From assembly GCF_028583425.1 (NCBI RefSeq), contig NC_072793.1, positions 67,337,028 through 67,401,027 on the forward strand: a DNA stretch of 64,000 nucleotides, written 5' to 3'. Numbering within the stretch: position 1 is the first letter of the stretch; every line of letters begins with the position of its first letter. Shown piece after piece: positions 32,690 through 42,213 of this stretch. Made by a program: the position numbers and the translations under genes. The notes below the pieces were generated by a model. It had not been told where the DNA came from and made no database searches. It was given only the letters and a program-made list of their open reading frames with translations. This stretch comes from Eublepharis macularius. Its lineage: Eukaryota > Chordata > Lepidosauria > Squamata > Eublepharidae.

Positions 32690-32775
32690 AGAAGTAGGCA
32701 ACGCAGGCCAGGCAAGGATCGAACGGGGATCACAATGGACTCAAAGCCATCCCTCTTGCCGCGTGCCCATTTGAT
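32690..32775 (-). repeat. tRNA-like repeat with serine-tRNA-like arm
   Basis: On the - strand 'gatggctttgagtccattg' resembles the anticodon arm of serine tRNAs. It is followed by GTTCGATCC (plus-strand 32716-32724), a B box. No acceptor stem or CCA end can be formed, so this is not a functional tRNA gene. Confidence 0.45.
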
Positions 32776-33946
32776 CCCCCGAACGAAACCTGCTCCGTTG
32801 GAACAGTGGTGGGGAAAGTCCTCCCCCTGCCCCGAGAAACGGCAGGCTGGGAAGGAATATGCAGATTTTTCCTATAGTGCACGCCTATCTGCCCGGTACT
32901 GCCGGTATTTAACCGGTGTGCGCCCCGAAAAGTAAGGCTTTTCAGCCCATAACCGACCAAGCACCATCCCCTCGTCTTCGCCCAATGCTGAAACTTGGCA
33001 TCCGCCACGCAGCGTCGAGCACCCGTGACCTGACCGCAAGAGGGCTGGGATGGAGCCTGTGGGCGATAAAACCGGGAATATGAGGGCGACTTCTTTATTC
33101 AGAGCCAAGTTCGACCGCCGCGCAATGTGGCGGTTTGGTGAGAGCCCCGTTTCCACGTGGAGCAGGGTTTCTCGCGAGCTCGAAAAATGCTTGCGGTCAT
33201 ATGCCCACCCATGAACTCAGCTTCTGCTGAGACGAATCAACGCTTAGGGCCCCCGCGGGGGCCCGACAAAACAGTGACAAAAGGAAGGGCGCAGACAATG
33301 GGCAAGCCATCACCATGAGTAGGCCTGGGTGGGGAAGTCCTGTGGGTGGAGCGGAGCCTGGATGACTGGCTGGCCAACCCGCTTATTCGTATGTAAATTG
33401 AGAGCAGAGAGCATGGGAGCAGAGTAGCTGCAATGGTTGGGCGGGCGCCGGGCAGGAGCAGGCACAGTCAGCACATTCTTTCCCCGCTGCAAGCACACCT
33501 GGGCTTTCACAAGGCTGCGGAGAGGCTGGATTGCAGTTTGCCTTGGCGCCCACCATGACTGAAACGTCACGATCGCTGCGTGGTGTGCGGGCGGCGTAGT
33601 CGCCACATCTCCATGGGCGCCGCCGAAATCCCACATGGCCCTGCTGCCACACTGTGGCCGGCAGGGTGGTGGAGGGCCCCGATTCCACGTGGAACCGGGA
33701 CTCTCACCATTGCACTCCTTTGTGGGTAAATTTTGTGCAGCAATGCCCGGACCAGGCCGGATTAGACTAAAGATCCAATAGCCTGGCCTTCGAATTTGGC
33801 TCTGAATAAGGGAGGGCCCTCACGCAACCCTCCCGATCTCTTGGTAAAGGACATTAGCAGAGCACCAGGCATCCTGAAAGGCGCACACAAAGCGAAGCCC
33901 AGCCAATTCTTTATAGTTGTTTTATTAAACCAAAATGTCACATGCA

Positions 33947-33983
<37 letters not shown>

Positions 33984-34549
33984 CAGTTTGCCGCAACCCT
34001 ATGAGGGGGTCATGTTTAATTCAGGTGACCAAACAGCGCAATGAACTCATTAGGTGTTATAAAGAGTGACTGCTAGATATTTATCAATGGTATATAAAGT
34101 TTCAGGAAATTGTTGGAATCTAGTGAAAGCCAGACTAGAAGCAATTTTGGGGTGGGGTAATTTTAAGAACGGCTACCCAGGAGCTGGACTTTGCTTAGCA
34201 AGAGACGATTTTAAACATCATTATAGGTTGAGACACATTTTGGGGTGAAGTCTTCCATGATGGGTTTTTTTTGTGTGTGTCTCTTTCCATTTGTATGCAC
34301 CGGTCGGAATGGGACCTGGGGATAGGGAACACACAGCAAACCAAACCCGGGGTATGCCGTGTGAACCCCAACTCGAAGCGGTTCCCGCCCCCAGGCCAGA
34401 GCAACCGCCAGGCTGCAACAGCACGATCTCTTGAAAAATAAAAGTCAGAGCATGTAGAGGGTTGCCCTAACTCCGGTCAGGCGGGCGGTCCAAGCACCAG
34501 CCAAGCCTCTAGAGGCCCCTCCCCGGCAATAAACAAAAAAACCGCGACC

Positions 34550-34625
34550 GTGATGGGTCGCCCAGGATCGAGCGAGGATCCCCATGAGCACAAAACCGTC
34601 GTTCTATCCTCATGCCCATGGGGTC
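34550..34625 (-). repeat. tRNA-like repeat, B box on - strand
   Basis: GCTCGATCC (plus-strand 34567-34575) with a preceding arm-like 'ggttttgtgctcatggggatcc' on the - strand. It is similar in layout to the piece at 32.7 kb and has no full tRNA fold. Confidence 0.35.
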
Positions 34626-34880
34626 CTCTGCCTAAAACGGCACCGAACGGCACCAAAGAGCAGTCCTTCGACCCGGCCACCCTCCCCCGTGCTCGCCCAA
34701 ACACACAGATGCTGTTCCTCCGCCCGCCCGCCCCCCGCCCACCACCACCTTCGACGCGGCCCCCCTCCCCCGTGCTCGCCCAAACACACAGATGCTGTCC
34801 CTCCGCCCGCCTCACCACCATCCCACCCCCCCGCCCCGGATAGAGACACACAGTCTGAAACCGGCTGTACCGGTCACAGC

Positions 34881-34886
34881 TTTATT
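34881..34886 (-). terminator. Poly(A) signal of gene B
   Basis: AATAAA on the - strand begins four bases after the gene B stop codon (34890-34892), giving a minimal 3' UTR. Confidence 0.7.
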
Positions 34887-34889
34887 GGA

Positions 34890-36215
34890 TTATCGGTCAT
34901 GCTGGAAGTGCGCACTTATGGCGGCACGAATCGATACTGCCCGCGCAGTAAGAGCGGCCTCGGACCAGGGAATCTGCGGCCGCTCATCCGCGGGCTCCAT
35001 CAGCGGCTCGCGCGGGAACGGCCCGTAAACGATGTCCCCGCGCGAGAGGCAAATGTTGTGAAGGATGCAGCAGGTGGTGATTACCGCGACCATGAGGCGC
35101 TCGCTGACAAGTAGGGGCCGCTGTAAATAAAGCCAGCGATTTTTCAGAATTCCGAACAAGCGTTCCACACTCATGCGCGCCCGGCTCAGTCTGTAGTTAA
35201 AGCGCTCCTGGGCGCGCGTTGATGGCGCCGGATAGGGCTTCATGAGCCAGGGCCGAAGAGGATAGGCGGGGTCCCCGATGATTACCGGGTCGAATGTGAC
35301 CCCCTCCAGAGTGACCGGCCGCTTCGGGCGACGGGCGCCATCCTCGAGTCTCTTGAACAGGGGCGAGTTACGGAGCACACGCGCGTCGTGCGCCCTTCCC
35401 GGGAAGCCCACAAAAATGTCCAGGAATCGTGCATCGCTGTCCACCACCGCCTGGAGAATCATGGAGCAGTATCCCTTGCGGTTGATGTACTTGTCCCCAG
35501 AGAAAGGCGGAGAACGGATCTCGATGTGTGTCCCGTCCACGGCGCTCCAGGCATTGGGGAATCCCCTCTCCTCGAACCCGGAGATAATGTCCTCGAGGTA
35601 ATCGATGCAGATCCACTTCTCGGTCAGCTTTGCAGCGATGAGCTCGCAGACCTCGTCGAATATCCCGCAGACGGTAGAGACGCCACGGCCAAATGCGGGC
35701 AGTGTCGCGGAGTTTGTGGTTCCCGTGGCAAGCTTCCAGATGGTGATGGCGATCATCTCCTCGGGAGGGACTGGGTCGCGCATGTTGGTCGTCTCGCGGA
35801 CGAGATCTTCGCGAAGCTCCCCAACAATGTACTCGAACGTGGCACGTCGCATTCTGAACTGCTGCAGCCACTGCCCGTCACTGAACTCGTAGCGCTCCCA
35901 CCACGGCCACCAGTGAGGGCATGCCCGGGGAAGCACCCATGCCTTCCTCGGCGGGAAAGCAACAATGAAGCACTGCGCCATCTCCTCCACGGACGCAAGT
36001 GTTGCCACCAACTGCCGCAGTCTTCTTCTTTGTCGCGCGCGGTGGCCGTTAACTTCCTCTCCCAGCTGCCTCCCGAGCAGGGCCACAGTGTCAGCTGTGG
36101 CAGCCGTAGAGCGGATGACCGACCGCGCGAACAAGGAGAGCGCGACCGCAAAGGCACGGAGTGTTTCTCTCGGCGGCTGGCCCCTGCTGCTCCTCTTCCC
36201 GTGAGCGGGCGCCAT
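34890..36215 (-). CDS. Gene B: PIF/Harbinger transposase (HARBI1-like), 441 aa
   Basis: A single open frame from an ATG in strong context (GCC before, G after) to TAA. The C-terminal half is a DDE_4-type nuclease. The first Asp is in 'AVDGTHIEI' (about residue 227), the second in 'IIGDPAYPL' (about 315) and Glu in 'SVERLFGILKNRW' (about 351). Around these are 'RKGYCSMILQAVVD', 'FVGFPGRAHDARV' and 'CCILHNIC', all characteristic of PIF/Harbinger transposases and vertebrate HARBI1. The N-terminus (about 1-120) is basic and less conserved. Such transposases need a partner Myb-like protein for nuclear import and DNA binding; gene C, divergently placed 307 bp away, fits that role. No break is seen, so the enzyme could be active. 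Length (about 350-450 aa in the family) is normal. Confidence 0.93.
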   Translation of the reverse strand: MAPAHGKRSSRGQPPRETLRAFAVALSLFARSVIRSTAATADTVALLGRQLGEEVNGHRARQRRRLRQLVATLASVEEMAQCFIVAFPPRKAWVLPRACPHWWPWWERYEFSDGQWLQQFRMRRATFEYIVGELREDLVRETTNMRDPVPPEEMIAITIWKLATGTTNSATLPAFGRGVSTVCGIFDEVCELIAAKLTEKWICIDYLEDIISGFEERGFPNAWSAVDGTHIEIRSPPFSGDKYINRKGYCSMILQAVVDSDARFLDIFVGFPGRAHDARVLRNSPLFKRLEDGARRPKRPVTLEGVTFDPVIIGDPAYPLRPWLMKPYPAPSTRAQERFNYRLSRARMSVERLFGILKNRWLYLQRPLLVSERLMVAVITTCCILHNICLSRGDIVYGPFPREPLMEPADERPQIPWSEAALTARAVSIRAAISAHFQHDR

Positions 36216-36522
36216 GGCGTGACGGCGACCGCAACGGTTCCCGCCCCACAACGGCCCCTTCTCCTTAGACGTCCGCCCTCCCGCCCCCTCGTGACGTGGC
36301 CGACACTGTCCAATGCCGCGCGAGTGTGACGCCCAGACGCTCTCGAGCAGCCGTCTCTTGCAGCGAGTGGACAGGCGATTGGTCCCCTGCCGGCCACGTC
36401 AGCGTCGCGCCCCCCTCCAACTTACTGTAAAGGCAGCCCGAAACTGACCGCGAAGACCGCCGTTGACGATCGTTTGTTGCTCCCGAGCCCAACAAAGGAC
36501 ACCCAGAACGGCCAACAGCAAC
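36216..36522. promoter_or_regulatory. Symmetric bidirectional promoter between genes B and C
   Basis: A perfect inverted pair TGACGTGGCC (36292-36301) and GGCCACGTCA (36392-36401) encloses CCAAT (36310-36314) and ATTGG (36378-36382) at nearly equal distances (8 and 9 bp). Each side therefore has a CRE-like site followed inward by an NF-Y box. This is what a shared divergent promoter for the two genes would look like. It is very GC-rich and has no TATA box. Confidence 0.65.
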
Positions 36523-37839
36523 ATGGACTCCACCGCGCCTCCCGAACCCACAAGCAGTCTGCCTCTCTTGATCACCCTCAGCACCAGCCCCACGTCCTGC
36601 ACCGGTGCCGGACTCTCGGTGGTCCCGGCGGCCCGAGGCAAGAAGGCAAAGGCCGCCCCCTGGTCTGACGAGGAAACGAGAGCCCTCATCCAGATTTGGG
36701 GGGACGACGCTGTGCAGAGCAGGCTTTCCGCAAGCTACAGGAATGTGAGCCAGTTCCAGTGGATCGCGAACGAGATGGCGGCCAGGGGTTTCCCCAGGGA
36801 CTGGGAGCAGTGTCGTGAGCGGGCGAAGACTCTGAGAAGGGGCTACAAGGAGTGTGTGGACGGGAACAGTCGTTCGGGACACGGGCGGAGGGTTTGGCCC
36901 TTCTTTGAGGAACTGAACCGGTTCCTGCGGCTGGAGCAGGATCTGGTGGTGCCACGGGTGATGGGCACTGGCGTCCCCCCAACCGTCGTTGACCGGCGTC
37001 GACGTTCGGCCAGAGCCACTGAGGGGGAACCGGAGGGGGATACCGACAATGTGGCCGGCGTTGGAACGGAGGACACCGAGGACACCTTCGAGGAGCCCGC
37101 CGGCGATTGCCTCCCAGATCGATCTGTGGCAGCAGCGGCCGGCGACCACTCCGCGGCAGAGACCATCGGTGAGTAATGTCCCGTGGGCAGTTGTGCGGTC
37201 GGGAATGCGGGGTGCCTGCGGGAGGGAGGCCCCCATCTAACACCGTCTCCCTCGTTCTTCACACGCTACCCAGCCGACACCACGGCCGCCGGGACACGCC
37301 GTCTGTCTCCGGTGGAGCGAATGTCGAACCTCCGACTTCGGCGCCGGGAGCGCCCACGCAACGAGGCGATCGTGTGCATGGAGGCGACTCGGCGTGCGGT
37401 GGAGAAAATATCGTCGGAGCTGACCGACTCCTGCGCAGTGGAGAAGGAGGCGCGGCAGAGTGAGGCTGCTGACCGAGGCGAGCAAAAAGAACTGTTTAGC
37501 CGGGCGGTTGAAGCGGCAGAGCGCCAAGCAGCCACGGCAGAAAGCTGCATGCGCGACATGGTGCGCCTCCTGGAGAGGATGGTCTCCGCGGTTGAGGCCC
37601 CCGCTGCCCCACCATCAAGCACTGCCGGCCCCAGGGACTCCGCAGACGGTGACGCCCCCACAGCCGACGCTCCCGACCACGCTCCCACGGCGGATCCCGC
37701 CGCAGATGAGAACCGGCCGCCGGAGCCGCCCGCTCCACGCGCAAAGAGGTTCCGTGTCCGGGCCAACCCCGAACCCCTTCCTAGGGGCTACCTGTTTGCA
37801 AAAAGGCAGTGCTGCCCACCACGACGCTACCGGCTGTAG
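36523..37839 (+). CDS. Gene C: Myb/trihelix DNA-binding protein of Harbinger type, 403 aa
   Basis: Exons 36523-37168 and 37274-37839 (1212 nt) are joined across a 105-bp intron with GTGAGT donor and CTACCCAG acceptor, phase 1. The N-terminus is low-complexity Ser/Thr/Pro. A Myb/SANT-like trihelix domain follows at about residues 46-135 (starting at PWSDEE, with W59, W80, W94 and 'FFEELNRFL' at its end). Exon 2 gives an Arg-rich patch, a long helix with coiled-coil character (about 260-315), and a basic end with PRAKRFRVR (possible nuclear signal). In PIF/Harbinger elements the Myb-like protein binds the transposase and the element ends. AATAAA lies at 38172-38177. The start is the first ATG in good context; the frame is also open 20 codons upstream. 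Confidence 0.85.
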
Positions 37840-38425
37840 GGTGTATGAGGCCCCTCTGCACCGGGGTCTAATCGTCTTATCGGGCATTCCTATTAATGTG
37901 TTTTCCCAATGTTGAGGGGGTTACTTTTTGTTTCTAACCGGTGGCGGCTGTGGGGCGGATTTCGGACGCATAAGGGTGGGAGCTTGGGCGGTGGGAGACG
38001 CTGGCCTTTCGAGAGATCCGGCCGGGGAGGGGTGGCGGCCAGTTGTGCCGGTCACGGTTCACGGGGGTTGGTTGGGGGGCGGTTGCTTGTTATCCAGCAC
38101 CACCCTCGTTGACTTGTGCTCCAGCACTTTTAATGTTCGCTTGAATTGAGTGCACCATGTTTTTTTTCCTGAATAAAGACACTTTCACGACCGCTTTGCT
38201 TGTCTTTTTAGCAAACACTGGGGATTGGTAAAGGGGAAAAAGTTTTTCCTCCCTTTTACATTCACTTCGCCCCACCCCAAACTACGCTGCCTCACCTCCT
38301 TCTGCAAGGAAGCGCGCCCTCCCCCCCCATTCCCTGCCCATTTTATCAGAGAACAATACATGTAAAGTTATGTTTCCCACTTCGCCGAGGGAACGGCCCC
38401 CTTCCCGGCCATGACATAAGCCCGA

Positions 38426-38545
38426 ATAGACCCGTTGCCCTTGGCGGGGCACCGCGGCCAGTGAACAAGTCGCCCGCTCACTGTCATCGGTGCTCCGCGT
38501 TCGAATCCGCAGTGCACACACGTGGATGATCGCAACATTCAAGCA
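38426..38545 (+). repeat. tRNA-like repeat copy 1
   Basis: Begins 'agcccgaatag', contains the B box GTTCGAATCC (38499-38508) and ends near 'acacgtgg'. It is clearly homologous to 38936-39060. The T-arm stem does not pair well, so it is not a functional tRNA; it could be a SINE head or a Pol III-type promoter. Confidence 0.55.
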
Positions 38546-38935
38546 GTCATCCACGCGTGTGCACTTTTATCAGTCGCCACCCTGAACCGTGACGGCCCCC
38601 ACCCCCGGGCCAGTGAGGGAACGCGGTTGGGAGAATAAAGAGCAAGCACACACACCGACCCCCAAAAGCCCCATCACGGGGTGATGTGATGGCTTCCTCG
38701 GGCTCATTGCCCATTGGCTCCTTTCCCGTTTATTTGCCCAATGGTTGCCACTTTTAAGCTGCAGGAAACATTTTTGGTTCACTTCATTCCCGCCCCCAAA
38801 TTCCCGGCAATCCAAACAAATGTTTTGCAGACCCTCCCCCCCAAAACCGATTGGACCTTTCCCCCCGAGGCCACGCCCCCCCCATTCCCCGGGGTCTCTG
38901 TTGGCCGAGGCCGCCCCCCCCCTTACAGGGCGAGA

Positions 38936-39060
38936 GATAAGCCCGAATAGCACCAGCTACCCTTAGCGGGGCCCCACGGGCAGTGCGCACGGCGCTCGCC
39001 CACTGCCTATGGCGCCCCGCGTTCGAACCCGGTGTGCGCATACGTGGGCGATTGGAGTAC
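38936..39060 (+). repeat. tRNA-like repeat copy 2
   Basis: Second copy with 'agcccgaatag', 'gcccactgcctatggcgccccgc' and the B box GTTCGAACCC (39021-39030). Both right-side copies read + while the left-side B boxes read -, mirrored about genes B and C. Confidence 0.55.
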
Positions 39061-39275
39061 TGATCAACCGACCGCGCATGCGCATTTTGTCCTTTTCCGC
39101 ACGATGCTCCCGCCCATGGCGAGAGGTGTCCCACGAGCCCCCCCTTTCCTGACGGAGGTCCACCCATGCCCCCCCCCTGGTGCCCAGCTTGGCCCTAGAG
39201 GAGAAAAGAGCAAGCTTGCAAGCCGCGTGTCCCGTTCCACAAACATGCAGGCTGCATTGCCGCACCCCTCGCTAT

Positions 39276-40795
39276 GGGTGCTATGTGTGCCCCCTCTGCC
39301 AGGCACCCACCCAGTAGGCCTCAAAGGAGAAGGGAGCAAGCCTGCATGCCAAAGATGGGTGCTATGTGTGCCCCCTCTGCCTGGCAAGAGCCACCTGAAG
39401 GCTTCCCCAGCCCCTTGTCCCTCTCAGCTTGGGACATGTCCACGCACGCACCTCGCCCGACCCATGCCAGGCACCCACCCAGTAGGCCTCAAAGGAGAAG
39501 GGAGCAAGCCTGCATGCCAAAGATGGGTGCTATGTGTGCCCCCTCTGCCTGGCAAGAGCCACCTGAAGGCTTCCCCAGCCCCTTGTCCCTCTCAGCTTGG
39601 GACATGTCCAGGCACGCTTCTCGCCCGTCCTACGCCAGGCACCCACCCAGTAGGCCTCAAAGGAGAAGGGAGCAAGCCTGCATGCCAAAGATGGGTGCTA
39701 TGTGTGCCCCCTCTGCCTGGCAAGAGCCACCTGAAGGCTTCCCCAGCCCCTTGTCCCTCTCAGCTTGGGACATGTCCAGGCACGCTTCTCGCCCGTCCTA
39801 CGCCAGGCACCCACCCAGTAGGCCTCAAAGGAGAAGGGAGCAAGCCTGCATGCCAAAGATGGGTGCTATGTGTGCCCCCTCTGCCTGGCAAGAGCCACCT
39901 GAAGGCTTCCCCAGCCCCTTGTCCCTCTCAGCTTGGGACATGTCCAGGCACGCTTCTCGCCCGACCCATGCCAGGCACCCACCCAGTAGGCCTTAACGGA
40001 GAAGGGAGCAAGCCTGCATGCCAAAGATGGGTGCTATGTGTGCCCCCTCTGCCTGGCAAGAGCCACCTGAAGGCTTCCCCAGCCCCTTGTCCCTCTCAGC
40101 TTGGGACATGTCCACGCACGCACCTCGCCCGACCCATGCCAGGCACCCACCCAGTCGGCCTCAAAGGAGAAGGGAGCAAGCCTGCATGCCAAAGATGGGT
40201 GCTATGTGTGCCCCCTCTGCCTGGCAAGAGCCACCTGAAGGCTTCCCCAGCCCCTTGTCCCTCTCAGCTTGGGACATGTCCAGGCACGCTTCTCGCCCGA
40301 CCCATGCCAGGCACCCACCCAGTAGGCCTTAACGCAGAAGGGAGCAAGCCTGCATGCCAAAGATGGGTGCTATGTGTGCCCCCTCTGCCTGGCAAGAGCC
40401 ACCTGAAGGCTTCCCCAGCCCCTTGTCCCTCTCAGCTTGGGACATGTCCACGCACGCACCTCGCCCGACCCATGCCAGGCACCCACCCAGTAGGCCTCAA
40501 AGGAGAAGGGAGCAAGCCTGCATGCCAAAGATGGGTGCTATGTGTGCCCCCTCTGCCTGGCAAGAGCCACCTGAAGGCTTCCCCAGCCCCTTGTCCCTCT
40601 CAGCTTGGGACATGTCCAGGCACGCTTCTCGCCCGACCCATGCCAGGCACCCACCCAGTAGGCCTTAACGGAGAAGGGAGCAAGCCTGCATGCCAAAGAT
40701 GGGTGCTATGTGTGCCCCCTCTGCCTGGCAAGAGCCACCTGAAGGCTTCCCCAGCCCCTTGTCCCTCTCAGCTTGGGACATGTCCAGGCACGCGC
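39276..40795 (-). repeat. 168-bp tandem array, nine units
   Basis: 'atgggtgctatgtgtgccccctctgcctgg' recurs every 168 bp from about 39355 to 40699, with near-identical copies. The last units alternate between two subtypes ('cacgcacgcacctcgcc' and 'caggcacgcttctcgcc'), forming a 336-bp dimer. The reverse complement is homologous to repeats in gene A intron 1 ('ggtcgggcgagaagcgtg', 'ctcccttctcctttgaggcct'). Because 168 is divisible by three, all frames without a stop in one unit stay open, giving a spurious 607-codon + strand frame. Confidence 0.92.
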
Positions 40796-40873
40796 AGGGT
40801 AGTGTGGCCCCTGGAGGTGGGGGGTGGGGGGGGTCTCCTCACGAAACGACTGTAAACAGGGATACAAGAAACA

Positions 40874-40879
40874 TTTATT
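40874..40879 (-). terminator. Poly(A) signal of gene D
   Basis: AATAAA on the - strand, 31 bp after the gene D stop codon. Confidence 0.7.
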
Positions 40880-40910
40880 TACAAAGCAACCGTGCTTGAA
40901 CAAACCCCAA

Positions 40911-42213
40911 TCACAGCAGGCTCTCTTTATGAGTGTGCACCGTCACCCGCCCCCCCCTCCCCAGCAGTGTGGCCATGTCCCGGCGCATGTCCTGGACCGC
41001 TTGACCAATAGCCGTGATCTCCTCCGCCATCCTGGTCACCGCCGCCTCGGTTCGGTTCACTGCAGGAGAGAGCACAATGAGAGCCACGCACCCGCCATCC
41101 CGGCAGCTCACCCCATCTCCAGTAATGGGTTCCCTTCCCCCCCACCTGTCTCCATTGGGGAAACATAGGACAATGGATCTTGCCGGCACGGTGATCAATA
41201 CCGCGGCCACCACATAGCCACAGATCTTCGCCGTCGCCAGTGGCCCAAAACCCTGATGGCCCACCCGCCTCTCGAAGCAGAAATGGCACCCCGCTTACAC
41301 ACTCTGAGGCAGGCCTCCACCGCGACCTGCCCACGCACTGTTATGGGCACAGCCTCCCGCTCCAGCTCTGCCCTGCGCCCCTCCTCCCGCAAAGTCCCCG
41401 CGCTGGAACCGGATGAGTCTGTGCCGGTACAAAACGTTATGTGTTCAGGGATTTCAAGGGCGGGCAAAAAATTCACTTCTGCCAACGCCAGGCCCATCAA
41501 GCGCCCTGGCCGCGGCAGGGGGGGAGCCCTCCCCCGCCCTCATCCGCACATCCGTGTCACACCTGCAGACCCACCTTGCTCCATGGTTGTGGCGGACTCA
41601 GGGCGGATCGGGCTATCCGCCACCACTCCGGTGGGCGATGATGGCGGCGCACGGAGGACAACCGCGCCCGGCACCTCCTCCGCCTCCTCTCCACTGGTCA
41701 CGGATATGATCTCTGCCCCGTGCTCCTCCCCTGCAGAAGAGCAAACAGTCAAGACACAGAGCTCCAGCGCCGCGCTCCCCTGGCCCGCCAAGCCGGCGCA
41801 CCGCGCACTTTTTTGTCCCCCACCGGCAAAGGGGGCGTGCGAAGAAAGTCAGGGCCGGCGCAAAGCGCGCAAAGCTGCTCACCTCTCGGCTGCTGGCCCG
41901 CCGCCGCCAACCGTTCAGACTCCTCCTGAAGGCGCTCCATTGCGCGGTGGTGTGGCGGTGGTCGGAGCTGACCCCCCTGGCGCCAGCGCAGGAAGCGGTC
42001 CCGGAGCTGGCGGAACTTCCCACGGCATTCCTGTGGCGAGCGCGCGACGCCCGACACCGCCAGGCCGCGGGAGAGCGCCTCCCAGGCGTGCGGTGCACGT
42101 GCCCGCGCCCCGCGCATGAGCTCCCCCGCGTAGCCCATGCGCAGGATCGCTGTGAGCAGCATGCGGACCTCGAACCGACGCCAGGGGCTGCGCGCTCGGA
42201 CACGAGGCGGCAT
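40911..42213 (-). CDS. Gene D: four-exon Myb/trihelix-like protein, 251 aa
   Basis: Exons on the - strand: 42213-41883, 41730-41575, 41418-41299 and 41059-40911, total 756 nt with one clean frame. Donors are G|GTGAGC, G|GTGGGT and T|GTAAGC. Acceptors are TTCTGCAG, CGGCACAG and CTCCTGCAG. All three introns are phase 1. The N-terminal domain (about 10-95) has tryptophans at 11, 44 and 77, exactly 33 apart, with 'SPQECRGKFRQLRDRFLRW', the signature of Myb/SANT or trihelix DNA-binding folds. Exon 2 is acidic (SGEEAEEVPG). The last exon is a short amphipathic helix ('EEITAIGQAVQDMRRDMATLL') like the coiled end of gene C. It may be a diverged paralogue of gene C with a second DNA-binding role. The third acceptor is the least certain boundary. 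Confidence 0.7.

Larger units (their letters stand above)
31746..34878. other. GC-rich spacer with tRNA-like pieces and a partial array unit
   Basis: It contains a separate partial copy of the 660-bp unit (about 32395-32655), three tRNA-like B boxes on the - strand, two related segments with 'ttccacgtgga' (33152 and 33682), a (CA)n run at 33950-33981, and an AT-rich island at 34050-34260. AATAAA occurs on the - strand near 33096 and on the + strand near 34436. These could end further short genes, but I could not assemble a convincing frame. Confidence 0.5.
37840..39250. other. Gene C 3' end and GC-rich spacer
   Basis: Poly(A) signal AATAAA at 38172-38177. Two homologous ~110-bp segments with + strand B boxes lie at 38426-38545 and 38936-39060. 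Otherwise it is C/G-rich non-coding DNA. Confidence 0.6.

Noticed and set aside
31870..39060. Functional tRNA genes
   Set aside because: B boxes and some arm-like segments are present, but no complete cloverleaf with an acceptor stem could be folded.
39032..40855. 607-codon open frame with 56-residue repeats
   Set aside because: The 168-bp unit is a multiple of three, so several frames stay open together in the same array. No start context, splice or family evidence; codons are just the DNA repeat.
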